A stretch of 64,000 nt of DNA from Rhizobacter sp. AJA081-3 (GTDB lineage Bacteria > Pseudomonadota > Gammaproteobacteria > Burkholderiales > Burkholderiaceae_C): positions 3,906,001 to 3,970,000 of the forward strand of contig NZ_CP059067.1 of NCBI RefSeq assembly GCF_017795745.1, read 5' to 3'. The notes under the pieces are model-generated. The model did not search any database, was not told the origin of the DNA, and was given only the letters and a program-made list of their open reading frames with translations. This document shows, piece by piece, positions 51,154 through 59,831 of this stretch. How positions within the stretch are numbered: the first letter of the stretch is position 1; each line of letters begins with the position of its first letter. The position numbers and the translations under genes are program-made.

Positions 51154-51294
51154 GGCCTGCGCTGCCCCCGGGAATCCGTAGCAAGTAGTTCTAGAGTCCG
51201 CGTGCAACTGCGCCAATTCACGCACTACCAGTACTGGACCAGTACTCCCTCAGTCGCGGCGCAGCCAACCGTCTCTTGTCGTTCGGAGCGGTTT

Positions 51295-51501
51295 TCACGG
51301 ACGTCGAAGCGGCCGATGAACTCCTCGAGCTCTCTGGTGCCAACTAGGCAAAGAGACGTTTGAAGACGCGTTCTGCATCAGTCGCAATATATTGCCGTCC
51401 TCGCGCACCATCAACCGCGCGACGAGTCTTTCGGCCCCTGCCGTGTCCGCGAAAGACTCGGGCCGCGCATCGCCCAAGACCCGAAACTCTGTCCCCCACA
51501 T
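51295..51501 (-). CDS. Doubtful small hypothetical protein
   Basis: A 68-residue minus-strand frame from ATG 51501: MWGTEFRVLGDARPESFADT then AERLVARLMVREDGNILRLM. Part of it reads like a folded protein, but there is no ribosome site and codon use is less GC-biased than in the neighbours. It could be a small real gene or noise. Confidence 0.2.
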   Translation of the reverse strand: MWGTEFRVLGDARPESFADTAGAERLVARLMVREDGNILRLMQNASSNVSLPSWHQRARGVHRPLRRP

Positions 51502-51679
51502 AGGCAAGCTGAGCCGCGTCTAGGCCGAACGTTGTATCTCGCCATGAACCGCCGCTCGGCAGAGTCCTGCTGATCACCCAATCTCAACGTCGACAAACCT
51601 GGGATCGGCGGGAGTCGAATCGTGCCTCGCCGAGCCCGGAACCTTCCGCCGGGAGGGCTCATGGTTGGGAACGCAAGTG

Positions 51680-52126
51680 TCAGTCTTCCTCTGACTCCCA
51701 ACAGTCGCGAACGTCTTCCAGCCAACGTGCAAATCGCGCGGGCTCACGTTCCAGGAGCGCAAAGCGAGCGCGTGTCACGCTGAATCCCGCACTCTCCAAT
51801 GAGCGCTGCATGACCGCTGGCTTGCTCATGTTGTGGCTGTGAATCAGCACCGGGACCCAGCGCGGAACGCTGCGCTGAATCAACGGCACCAGATGACTTG
51901 CCGAAAGCATCGAGTCCGTCGTTGTCAGGAGAGCGTCCGACAGATCGTGATCCAGCAGCACGCCCGCCACGCCCTTGGCGCCCTGGAGCAGCATGCCCAT
52001 CGCCTGGCCGCCTGAGCGGGCGACGACCAGCACGAACTCAGTACCCTCAAGCCAGCGTTGGAACGCCTTGATGCGCCCATCGTCATCCTCGATCAGGATG
52101 AGGCGCGGTTTCAGCTTAGGCACCAT
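51680..52126 (-). CDS. Receiver-like protein, cyclic-phosphate-processing type (cREC-like)
   Basis: A 148-residue protein from ATG 52126 with GGAGG 8 bases upstream. It opens LILIEDDDGRIKAFQRWLEG, like a response-regulator receiver, but later has LLDHDLSDALL and VPVLIHSHNM in place of the usual phospho-Asp and Thr/Lys strands. HDL and HSHN pairs are the hallmarks I associate with the cyclic-phosphate-processing receiver family. There is no output domain. It ends the long minus-strand island; which phosphate ester it would act on is unknown. An unusual receiver without a kinase is the alternative. Confidence 0.7.
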   Translation of the reverse strand: MVPKLKPRLILIEDDDGRIKAFQRWLEGTEFVLVVARSGGQAMGMLLQGAKGVAGVLLDHDLSDALLTTTDSMLSASHLVPLIQRSVPRWVPVLIHSHNMSKPAVMQRSLESAGFSVTRARFALLEREPARFARWLEDVRDCWESEED

Positions 52127-52157
52127 GGGGCTCACCTCCAGCACTTGCAGTTTGAAC

Positions 52158-52197
52158 GACCCACCCCGCCGCCAATGTGCGGGCTTTGGGGTGGGTC
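52158..52197 (-). other. Strong hairpin between the M23 gene and the cREC-like gene
   Basis: GACCCACCCC at 52158-52167 pairs perfectly with GGGGTGGGTC at 52188-52197 around a 20-base loop. No T-run follows on either strand, so it may be an mRNA processing or stability element rather than a terminator. Confidence 0.5.
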
Positions 52198-52217
52198 AGG
52201 CAGTTGCCACGCTCGAC

Positions 52218-53831
52218 TTACTGAATGGTTGTGGCGCCCCACACCTCAAAGGTGCCGGCATCGAAGAGAACCTCGGCCTCCCCCGTTCGTGCGTCGATGC
52301 GAAGGAGTCGGGCACCAGAGAAGGAGTAGAAGCTGTCCAGTACCGCAGTGGCCAGGCCGTACAGCCCCGAGTACCCAACCGGTCCGATGACCGTGGTGGC
52401 GGCCGTTGAGGGATCCAGCCTGACCAGTTCGCCAGAGGTTGCGGTCATGTACAGGTCCCCGGCCGCGGTGAACTCAAGGTCACCGAGAGCCGTGCGTGTC
52501 ATGCGCCCCACCTCCGTGGCGCGCGCCGTCGCCACGTCAACGGTCACTAACCGGTCTCCACCTGCACCCATGAGCGTGCCGTCCCTGCGAAACGTCAGCG
52601 CTACCAGGCTCGCTCGATGGCTGCCGATGTAGGTGGTCTGAGCGGTCTGCAGATCGATTCGATACAGGTCATTGCTGGTGACGCCATAGAGCACTCCCGA
52701 GGGCGACAAGGCTATGTCGGTCATCACCACCCCCATCGCTCCGATCGTCCTGGTCTGGCGAGAGACCGGATCGACGACTCGCAGGACTCCGGTCGAGTCT
52801 CCGATCACGATCTGGCCAGACGCTGCACTGGACGTGCGCTCCATAAACGTGGCCTGGCGAGACTTCAGTTGGCCGGCCGAGTTGTGCCCGTAGTAGATGA
52901 CGAAGTGCAGATGGTTGGGCACGACACCGCAGTCGCAGGCATTGCCGATGCGACCTATTCGCGTCAGGGACGTCACCTCCTGGCCCTCGACGACCTCCAC
53001 ATCCGACATGTGCAGGTAGCCGCTCCACCATGTCAGATCACCCGACTGATGCTCGATCAGTACCGCGCCCGACACCGCTCCCGGCGCCACCGTGCCCGCG
53101 TAGCTCACCACGCGACCCGCAGCGACTGCAAACACGGGTTGCCCCGCATCCAGATCATCTGGCAGGTTGATGTCCCAGGCCAGTGCGTCATTGGAGCCAG
53201 AGATGCCGCCGGCGTCGCGGTGATAGCCGGTTCCATGCTGGCACAGAGTCCACAGCCCAATGGCGTTGTTGCAGGCGATGTTGTCGGCCGCGGTCACGCG
53301 GTAGGCTCCTTTCACCGGCGCTGTGACCTCCAGCGGGATGAGGCGGGGATCGACCACCCGGAATTGCGCTTGCGTCGACTGACCATCGGGATTGGTGATG
53401 GTCACGGTCCAGTCATCAGCGTCCTCCATAGTGGTGACGCGGATGCGCAGCAGGTTGCTGCTGTCAAACGAGATCTGGGCGGAGGGTAGGCGGTAGTTCA
53501 CAACGCCCCGCCAAGACAGCGAGATGCTGGCCTGCCCCGAAAGATTCGTCCCCGAGATCGAGATCTCCTGCTCTCGGCTGGAGCCAATGACCGAACTCGG
53601 GTTGACTTGAGACACGCTGGGAGCAGTCGATGGCGCCGCCGGCTCTGGTTCATCGCCGCCGCCGCCGCCACCGCACGCTGCGGCCAGAAGCAACACCAGC
53701 GCGAAAAGTGCGTAGCGTCCCCATCGCCACAGAGCAACCAGGGCCAGGGCCCAGGATGAAGGGCTCGACCCGAGCCACGCCAGCCGCGGCGCGTACGGAG
53801 ACGCCGCAGCCCAGTTTTGTTGGACGATCAT
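52218..53831 (-). CDS. M23 (LytM) peptidase lipoprotein with IPT and beta-propeller domains
   Basis: A 537-residue protein from ATG 53831 with GAGGTG upstream. A long n-region leads to a hydrophobic helix and lipobox Cys53 (LLLAAAC, then a Gly run). Residues 70-160 resemble an IPT/TIG fold (VSQVNPSSVIGSSREQEISI). The M23 domain follows: metal ligands H204 and D220, and the HLH pair H307/H309 (VPNHLHFVIYYG), all present. Residues 335-537 are about four to five blades of a WD/NHL-like propeller (SGVLYGVTSNDLYRID). It probably cuts peptidoglycan peptides in the periplasm. Zinc site looks complete, so it should be active. Confidence 0.87.
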   Translation of the reverse strand: MIVQQNWAAASPYAPRLAWLGSSPSSWALALVALWRWGRYALFALVLLLAAACGGGGGGDEPEPAAPSTAPSVSQVNPSSVIGSSREQEISISGTNLSGQASISLSWRGVVNYRLPSAQISFDSSNLLRIRVTTMEDADDWTVTITNPDGQSTQAQFRVVDPRLIPLEVTAPVKGAYRVTAADNIACNNAIGLWTLCQHGTGYHRDAGGISGSNDALAWDINLPDDLDAGQPVFAVAAGRVVSYAGTVAPGAVSGAVLIEHQSGDLTWWSGYLHMSDVEVVEGQEVTSLTRIGRIGNACDCGVVPNHLHFVIYYGHNSAGQLKSRQATFMERTSSAASGQIVIGDSTGVLRVVDPVSRQTRTIGAMGVVMTDIALSPSGVLYGVTSNDLYRIDLQTAQTTYIGSHRASLVALTFRRDGTLMGAGGDRLVTVDVATARATEVGRMTRTALGDLEFTAAGDLYMTATSGELVRLDPSTAATTVIGPVGYSGLYGLATAVLDSFYSFSGARLLRIDARTGEAEVLFDAGTFEVWGATTIQ

Positions 53832-53948
53832 GTTTCACCTCATGTAGTAGACCCACCGCCAACCGCCGCGACATGCGGCGTTGGCAATTGGTGTCTGTGA
53901 GGTGCGGGTCGCCGCCCTTTTCAGCCTAGGGCTAACACTAATCTGCGA

Positions 53949-54752
53949 CTACTGACCGCATCGACCTTGAGGGTCCGATGCAAAGCAGAAGTCGCCCATC
54001 AGACTGCTGGCCTCCCAGGGGACTTGAAGCTGCTGGGTCTCTCTAGCGACAGCGATGCGAACACGCTTGAAGAGCGTCTCGACCGTCTGCCCCGGCACGG
54101 GCAACCCCGACAGCAAGTGCTTGGTGAAGACGCTATGCGGCTCATTGCTGGTGTCCAGGGACACAGCGCCGGGCGCTGTGGAGTACGCGATCAGAGTGCC
54201 ATTGGGCGCATCAACCTTGGCCAGTCCAGGCTTGGCCAGAGAGCGGGTGCGGAAGCGCCGTCCCGCTGCGTCCACGGCCGGCTGATTGAGGAACGGGTTG
54301 TTGCGACAGGCATCGAGAATCAGCACATTCATCCCGCCGCGCAGTTCGCTCAGGCGCTCGAGCAAATCAGCGACATCCGCGCTCTTGCGCTGCACCTCCT
54401 CTTCGCTCTGAAGATCGGCATCCACGGGAAGCAGGAAGTTGCGTCCACGGACCTGAGCGCCATGGCCTGCGTAGTAGAAGACGCGCACGTCGTGAAGCCG
54501 CGCCTGGATCGAGAACTCCTGCAGCGCCGAGATGAGATCCCTGAACGAGGTGTCCTCGTGGTGAATGACCCGAAAGCCGAGCTTGCGCAGAGATGCTGCA
54601 ACTGCCCGAGCGTCGTTCGCAGGATTCTTGAGCGGCTCGGTCCGATATGCCGAGTTGCCGATCACTAGGGCAAGGCGGCGTTCCTGCGCCTGGGCCTGGC
54701 CGACCCAGATCATGGTGGCAAGCGCCAACAGAATGCCGCACAGCCTGGGCAT
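53949..54752 (-). CDS. Exported caspase-like protease (peptidase C14)
   Basis: A 267-residue protein. The ATG at 54752 overlaps the anti-sigma stop (TGATG). The signal peptide MPRLCGILLALATMIWVGQA ends at QAQE; the mature protein begins RRLALVIGNSAYRTEPLKN. The catalytic dyad is complete: His97 in YYAGHGAQ and Cys149 in LILDACRNNPF. No C-terminal effector domain is present. Proteobacterial members of this family cut after Arg or Lys, but the target is unknown. It is translationally coupled to an ECF sigma/anti-sigma pair, so it is likely induced with, or controls, that pathway. Confidence 0.9.
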   Translation of the reverse strand: MPRLCGILLALATMIWVGQAQAQERRLALVIGNSAYRTEPLKNPANDARAVAASLRKLGFRVIHHEDTSFRDLISALQEFSIQARLHDVRVFYYAGHGAQVRGRNFLLPVDADLQSEEEVQRKSADVADLLERLSELRGGMNVLILDACRNNPFLNQPAVDAAGRRFRTRSLAKPGLAKVDAPNGTLIAYSTAPGAVSLDTSNEPHSVFTKHLLSGLPVPGQTVETLFKRVRIAVARETQQLQVPWEASSLMGDFCFASDPQGRCGQ

Positions 54753-55390
54753 CACTCTTTCACCGCGGGCAATGCGGCGATCACGGTGACGGCATCCACG
54801 AACTGACTATGGCGAAGTTGCTGAGCTGCCCAGTCTGTCTTGCCGGGCTCCAGGAACAAGTAGTAGTCACCCAGTTGGGTCGGTCCACCAACGATGGTCG
54901 CGCCCAAACCCACCACAAGGAATCGCATGTCCTTCTCGGTAGTGTCCGTGCGAAAGCTCACCTTGATGAACGGACCGGGAGGCGCGGGTCGCGTGGCCGT
55001 CGCACGCACATTGGAATAGTCCTCGCCCCGGTCCAGCACCAGGTGTCCAATCAACGCAAACTGGGTTGCGATCACGGCCACGCTCGCGAACACTAGTCCT
55101 CTTGGCTCCCGGAGCCACTGCGGAATGAGCCCGATCACCCGGTCCACCAGTGACGGTCCAGGCGCCTCTGCGGACTTAGCATGAATGCGCCGCAAGGCCC
55201 TCTCCACGCCGACGTTCGGGTCTGGGGTGGGGATGTAGTCTTGCAGGCCCTTGGCAACCAGCTTCAAGTATTCGAACTGGCTGCGCAGTTGCTCGTCTTG
55301 GCTCATGCGGTTCTCCAAGTCTCGCCGCCCAGCCTCATCGAGTGACCCTGCGATGTAGGCATTCATCTGATTCAAGGTGTTCTCGTTCAT
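54752..55390 (-). CDS. Membrane anti-sigma factor
   Basis: A 212-residue protein starting MNENTLNQMNAYIAGSLDEA. The N-terminal part (RRDLENRMSQDEQLRSQFEY) resembles the sigma-binding helix region of anti-sigma factors, though no zinc CxxC of the ZAS type is seen. One membrane helix lies near residues 98-118 (VFASVAVIATQFALIGHLVL). The outer 90 residues (IKVSFRTDTTEKDMRFLVVG and GDYYLFLEPGKTDWA) are a sensor domain. It starts 9 bases after the sigma gene and overlaps the caspase gene. Confidence 0.82.
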   Translation of the reverse strand: MNENTLNQMNAYIAGSLDEAGRRDLENRMSQDEQLRSQFEYLKLVAKGLQDYIPTPDPNVGVERALRRIHAKSAEAPGPSLVDRVIGLIPQWLREPRGLVFASVAVIATQFALIGHLVLDRGEDYSNVRATATRPAPPGPFIKVSFRTDTTEKDMRFLVVGLGATIVGGPTQLGDYYLFLEPGKTDWAAQQLRHSQFVDAVTVIAALPAVKE

Positions 55391-55399
55391 GTTTGGCTC

Positions 55400-55984
55400 C
55401 TACGGCTTATCCGAGAGTCCGAGCTTTCGCCGAACGCAGCGGGTCACGTTGAGCTTTGCGTGATGCAGTCGCGTCTTGATCGTGCCAAGCGATATGGCAA
55501 TCACCTCAGCGATCTGTGCGTCTGTCAGGCCGACCTCCAACTGCAGCATCAGGCAGTCGCGATGCGCTGTGGTGAGTTTGGAGACACAGTCTTTGAAGAA
55601 GTCGTCCCGTTCCTTGGCCAGGACGATCTCAGCCGGCCCCATGTACTCGCTGACGAGCGGCTCCGTGACTTCATCGATGTCGACTTGATCCTCATGCCGT
55701 CGCCTCGACCTGAGTTTCATCAGGACTCGGCGCTCTGCTATGCCAAAGATCCACGTCGATACCGTGGAGCGCCCCTCAAACGACTTGGCCGACTTCCAGA
55801 CTGCCTCGAACGTGTCAACGACGACTTCCTCGGCGTCCTCTTCCGATCGCAACTTGTTCCAGGCGAAGCGAGCGATGATCACATTGAACTTTGGCATTAA
55901 CTCGCCCAGGGCACGCTCATCGCTCTGTCCGATCCTGCGAAGGAGACCTCTGAGGTACTCCTCATCGTCGATGTGCTTGTCCAT
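55400..55984 (-). CDS. ECF sigma factor of the caspase/CHAT island
   Basis: A 194-residue sigma-70 family factor: region 2 includes NKLRSEEDAEEVVVDTFEAV and GRSTVSTWIFGIAERRVLMK, region 4 LQLEVGLTDAQIAEVIAISL followed by GTIKTRLHHAKLNV. It heads a three-gene unit sigma - anti-sigma - caspase. Target promoters cannot be defined from this window alone. Confidence 0.9.
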   Translation of the reverse strand: MDKHIDDEEYLRGLLRRIGQSDERALGELMPKFNVIIARFAWNKLRSEEDAEEVVVDTFEAVWKSAKSFEGRSTVSTWIFGIAERRVLMKLRSRRRHEDQVDIDEVTEPLVSEYMGPAEIVLAKERDDFFKDCVSKLTTAHRDCLMLQLEVGLTDAQIAEVIAISLGTIKTRLHHAKLNVTRCVRRKLGLSDKP

Positions 55985-56041
55985 AGGTGGGCGAGGTGAA
56001 ACAGGCGGTCTGGGACGCGTTCTGCTGCTAGCAAGGCGCGC

Positions 56042-56485
56042 CTACGGCATTACCTGCCAGGCACTGCCAGGGCTGAACGAGGCCATGCAGTTGGGGCACG
56101 TCTTGCTGTGCGTGGGGATACGGGCCTTGCAGCTCGAACACGTGCCCATGGTGGTGGCAGCTGCTTGAGCGGGGTCGCTGGCCTTCGTGATCTCTGGCAT
56201 ACGGGCCCCCTGCTCCTTCGAGCGGGTGTTCCGCTCGATCTGGGCCTGGCACAAGGCGGTCTGTGCCTGAAGCTTCAGGATGAACGCCTTCTGCTGACCC
56301 AGATAGAAGCCCAGTCCGGCGCCAATCAGGACACCCAGCGTCGCCCCCAGCCCCTTGAAGGCAAAGTACCCCGCCGCGAGTCCGATGGAACCGTAGATCA
56401 AGGTACTAATGGCGACGATCGTGCCGGCTCGGCTGTACAGATCATCTGCGAAAACGTCAATGACGGATGCTTCGTACTTCTGCAT
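56042..56485 (-). CDS. Glycine-zipper membrane protein with C-terminal zinc ribbon
   Basis: A 147-residue protein. Residues about 22-65 form two membrane segments rich in spaced glycines (IYGSIGLAAGYFAFKGLGAT and LGVLIGAGLGFYLGQQ). A helical stretch follows, and the tail is a zinc ribbon with CSSCKARIPTHSKTCPNCMA, cysteines in two CxxC pairs. The third zinc-ribbon membrane protein of the island. It lies 57 bases upstream of the sigma gene on the same strand. Function unknown; the layout suggests a membrane anchor or pore with a cytoplasmic ribbon. Confidence 0.75.
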   Translation of the reverse strand: MQKYEASVIDVFADDLYSRAGTIVAISTLIYGSIGLAAGYFAFKGLGATLGVLIGAGLGFYLGQQKAFILKLQAQTALCQAQIERNTRSKEQGARMPEITKASDPAQAAATTMGTCSSCKARIPTHSKTCPNCMASFSPGSAWQVMP

Positions 56486-56615
56486 GAGTAGCTCCTGTGA
56501 GGCTGAAGTTGCTGCCGGACATCGGCTCTCGTGTGGTGCGCCTTCCAGCCCTGTGGTTCAAACAAGCTCTCGCCTGCATCAGTCCGGGGCCGACGGCACG
56601 AGCCGGTCCGGTCGA

Positions 56616-59600
56616 CTACCGCGCTGCCCCCACTGAACGTCGCCCGTCGCCTACCAGTGCATATGCAGCCCAAAAAGCCGGGTGTGACCACTCAGGGGAC
56701 GTGCGTCTGGCCTCCATCAGCTCAACGGACGTCTCCTGCAGCGCCTGGGCGCGGCTCAGGCGCGGGTTGGCCGCAAAGCGCTCCATGGTCTTGGTGGTGA
56801 TGGCCGCTGCGCTTTCGGACTCCACCTCCCAGTGAGTCACCAGCAGACTTCGGGCACCTGCAAAGAAGAATCCCCGCGCCAGGCCCGACATCGCGTCTCC
56901 GCCCGCCCGATCGGCAGACGCAGTGTTGCAGGCACTCAGCAGTACCCAGTCGGCATTGAGGCGCAGACCCACCACATCATCGAGTTGCAGCAGCGACGGC
57001 TGGGTGGAGCCAGGTTCGCGCGCCATGGCCAATGCCGGCTGCAGAAGACCTGGCACCTGTGCCGGCGCCAGGCCGTGCGTAGCAAACATCACGACGCCTT
57101 TCTGTGCCAATGCGCCTGACTGCGAGGCCCTTATGACGGACGAACGCGTGGCCTGGGCCCCCGCCACCACGTCCGTCTGTGACGAAGCGCGCAGCGCCCT
57201 AGCCACCGCCTGAGCTTCGGTCTTCGTCTCAGGTAGCGCAGGAAGCATCGCGCCCAGATTGGCCGGCAACTGCCCTGGACGGACTTCCAGCCCACGCGAG
57301 TCGGCAGCACGAACAGCCTTTCGCAGGGCCCGGGTGCTGGTGCCAGAACCCGTAGCGGCGCCGCTGAAGTCCGGGTCCGCCCAGGCAATGAAGCTCCCGC
57401 TGCGCACCGGGGTGGTGTTCGATGACACCGCATACCAAGACGCCAGCGAAGGCATGTGTGTCACAGCGGTTGACCTGATCAACCAAGGCATCGTCCGATA
57501 GTCGTTGCCGGAAGCCGACGGCTCTAGCAGCAGGCTGAACGGAATCGAGCCGAGCGTGCCGCTGCTGATCACCGTGAGCAGTCGAACGCCCGACAGCGGG
57601 CGCGCGGCCCAGCCCAGCAACTTGCCGTGCAAGGCTTTGGAGGCCTCCACATCGAAGGCCGGCGCCTGCACAGCATCATTGAATGTGACACTGTCACGGA
57701 CCTTCTTGACCAATGCCTTGGCTTCCGAGGGACTGAGCGCAAGCATACGCTGCTCAATGCCAGTCTTCGTGATCAGCATTGCAAATGTCTGCTCGCCGAT
57801 GGAAGCAAAGCTCAGGAGGCCTTCCTGAGCACCCAGACGAGCCTGAATGTCCGCCAAGGTAGGCGTCGTCGCGCCAAAGGCCTGTGCCACCGACGGAGCG
57901 CCGCGCTGGAGTTCGGTCAAGTACCGAGATAGCCGATCACTGCTGGCCGCAGCCTCAGAGACAAAGGCGGACATCTGTGCAGGATCAGCATCAGCCGAGC
58001 GGGAGAGCTCGCTGACTTTGCGCTGCGCACCTCGCGCCGCCTGCTGAAGATCTTGAAGTTGGCGCAGTTGCGTGGCCGTCACACCCGGAATTTGCTTCTG
58101 GCGCAGCGCCGCGGCAGCAATGTCGTCATCCGTGTCAGAGGTCTGAAGCAGTGTCAGCGCGTCCAGCAGATCTGCCACAGACACACCTCCACGGCCTTGC
58201 GCCGCTACCGCTGCGCTCAGATAAGCCTCCTTGACGAATTGCATCAGTGGAGGCGCGTAGGCAGCCTCACGAGTGCCGCCGGACGATCGGATCTGTCGAA
58301 GTGCGGCAGAGAATCGACGCCCAGCCTCGACTGCGCGAACTTGGTCCTGGGCACTGTTGGAACTCACTCCTCGTTTGTGATACGCGACCGCCTTCGCGCC
58401 ATAGAACATCAGGACCGCTTTCCCAGCCGGTAGCCGGGAGTACCTCGACTCGATGCGCTCTAACCGCGCAAGGTGGTCGTCATAGCGATCGTTCAACGCA
58501 CCAATGGACGCGATCCACATCAGAAGGGAGTCCTTGTTATACCCGTCCTGGAACTGATCAAGCGGACCGGCTTCGTACAGTGCACTCAGGGCTTCACGTG
58601 GCTGTCCCGTAAGCAATATGAGCGGCCCAGCGTTGATCGCATTGCTCACTCGCACCAATGGCGAATTGCGCTGCGACAGGATCTGGCTGGACTTCACGCG
58701 CTGGAACGCACTCAAAGCGCCCGCATAGTCGCCTGCGGCGACCAGGAATGCAGTTTCCGCCTGGCTGACCATGGCTTCGACGCGTTTCGTCGACTTCACC
58801 GCACCGGCCACAGACCGCAACTCATCGAGGTGCATACGTGCCGTAGCGAGATCTCCTCGATTCACGCTCATGTCGACAAGCGCAGACACCAACATCAGTT
58901 CCAGCATGCGCGCTGCGCGGGCGTCCTGTTCGGACAACTGGTTTGCTGACTTCAGCCAGGTCCGATGCAACGTAACGGCTCTTGAGGTCAGCGAGTATCC
59001 CGCCTCGTAGTCACCACGAATCGTCGCGAGACTGGCCCGCGATGCCATCCCATTGACGGCCAGTGCGTGGCGCATGTAAGGACGCGCCGCTGGGAACCCT
59101 CCTTGCCGTTCCACGTAGTTGGTCAACAAGCGATCTGCAACCTCCGGCTGAGCGGCCATAACTGCAGCGACAACGTGGCTACTCAATGCAACCAGGATCT
59201 GGTCTACCGATGCCGGCGGAAGGTTCTTTGTCTGATCGCGTGCGTCGGCATAGAGCTTTTGCTCAATGGTCTGAAAGTACCGGAGCGCCGTCTGCAGGTT
59301 GCCGCGCAACATCTCGGCTTGTGCAGCCATGGCGTCGAGCATGTACTGCAGGTCCGGGTTCTTGCCATGGCGCAGCATGAGGCCCCGTGCGTCCACCACG
59401 CCTTGATTGTTTCCTCTAGCAAGCGCAGCGATGGCTCTCCGCAACAGCGCCACTTCGTAGGAAACGCCCGGTGGAGTAGGTAGAGGCCTTTCCTCGATCT
59501 CTTTCAGTTCCTGTTCCGACAACTCGTCGTTCTCCATCCGCTCGGCGATGCTCTTTACTTCGTTTGCATCGACGGCTACCGAAACGCCTGGGATCTGACC

Positions 59601-59717
59601 CAGCACCCGATTGACTCCCGACGGCGCATTGGCGCAACCAGAAAGCTGCAGGAGTGCTGCGCCCGTCGCAAGAGCAAATGCATTGACCCATGACATAGAG
59701 TGGTGTGCAGTACGCAT
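56616..59717 (-). CDS. CHAT-domain protease lipoprotein with TPR-like region
   Basis: A 1033-residue protein. The lipoprotein signal MRTAHHSMSWVNAFALATGA ends with LQLSGC (Cys28); ATG 59696 is an alternative start. Residues about 85-620 are helical TPR-like repeats. The C-terminal 350 residues are a CHAT domain: His881 in FATHGLAPAQ and Cys930 in LLSACNTASADRAGG are the dyad, with HWEVESESAA and SHPAFWAAY after it. CHAT proteases (separase/caspase clan) usually work in the cytoplasm; a lipoprotein signal is unusual. It could be surface- or periplasm-facing. It sits between two caspase-like genes. Confidence 0.87.
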   Translation of the reverse strand: MRTAHHSMSWVNAFALATGAALLQLSGCANAPSGVNRVLGQIPGVSVAVDANEVKSIAERMENDELSEQELKEIEERPLPTPPGVSYEVALLRRAIAALARGNNQGVVDARGLMLRHGKNPDLQYMLDAMAAQAEMLRGNLQTALRYFQTIEQKLYADARDQTKNLPPASVDQILVALSSHVVAAVMAAQPEVADRLLTNYVERQGGFPAARPYMRHALAVNGMASRASLATIRGDYEAGYSLTSRAVTLHRTWLKSANQLSEQDARAARMLELMLVSALVDMSVNRGDLATARMHLDELRSVAGAVKSTKRVEAMVSQAETAFLVAAGDYAGALSAFQRVKSSQILSQRNSPLVRVSNAINAGPLILLTGQPREALSALYEAGPLDQFQDGYNKDSLLMWIASIGALNDRYDDHLARLERIESRYSRLPAGKAVLMFYGAKAVAYHKRGVSSNSAQDQVRAVEAGRRFSAALRQIRSSGGTREAAYAPPLMQFVKEAYLSAAVAAQGRGGVSVADLLDALTLLQTSDTDDDIAAAALRQKQIPGVTATQLRQLQDLQQAARGAQRKVSELSRSADADPAQMSAFVSEAAASSDRLSRYLTELQRGAPSVAQAFGATTPTLADIQARLGAQEGLLSFASIGEQTFAMLITKTGIEQRMLALSPSEAKALVKKVRDSVTFNDAVQAPAFDVEASKALHGKLLGWAARPLSGVRLLTVISSGTLGSIPFSLLLEPSASGNDYRTMPWLIRSTAVTHMPSLASWYAVSSNTTPVRSGSFIAWADPDFSGAATGSGTSTRALRKAVRAADSRGLEVRPGQLPANLGAMLPALPETKTEAQAVARALRASSQTDVVAGAQATRSSVIRASQSGALAQKGVVMFATHGLAPAQVPGLLQPALAMAREPGSTQPSLLQLDDVVGLRLNADWVLLSACNTASADRAGGDAMSGLARGFFFAGARSLLVTHWEVESESAAAITTKTMERFAANPRLSRAQALQETSVELMEARRTSPEWSHPAFWAAYALVGDGRRSVGAAR

Positions 59718-59728
59718 GTCTTTGAATC

Positions 59729-59758
59729 TCTATAGTGGAGCGTTCAGCGAAGGTGCAA
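59729..59758 (-). promoter_or_regulatory. Weak candidate promoter before the CHAT gene
   Basis: Minus-strand TTGCAC (59758-59753) and TATAGA (59734-59729) are 18 bases apart, in the 114-base gap after the caspase gene. The -10 box is only about 11 bases from the first ATG (59717), which would favour the start at 59696. Confidence 0.3.
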
Positions 59759-59831
59759 AACGCCAAGTACTCGGTCGGGGGCAGTAGCCTCAGCGGGACT
59801 TGCCCGGCGCGTCTCCCTTGGGCGCTGCTGT

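Larger units (their letters stand above)
50902..51679. other. Gene-poor gap with short direct repeats
   Basis: About 780 bases between convergent genes. It holds three copies of AAGTCCGTCGG (see separate entry) and one doubtful small minus-strand frame. GC content is lower than in the flanks from about 51190 to 51450. Confidence 0.5.
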
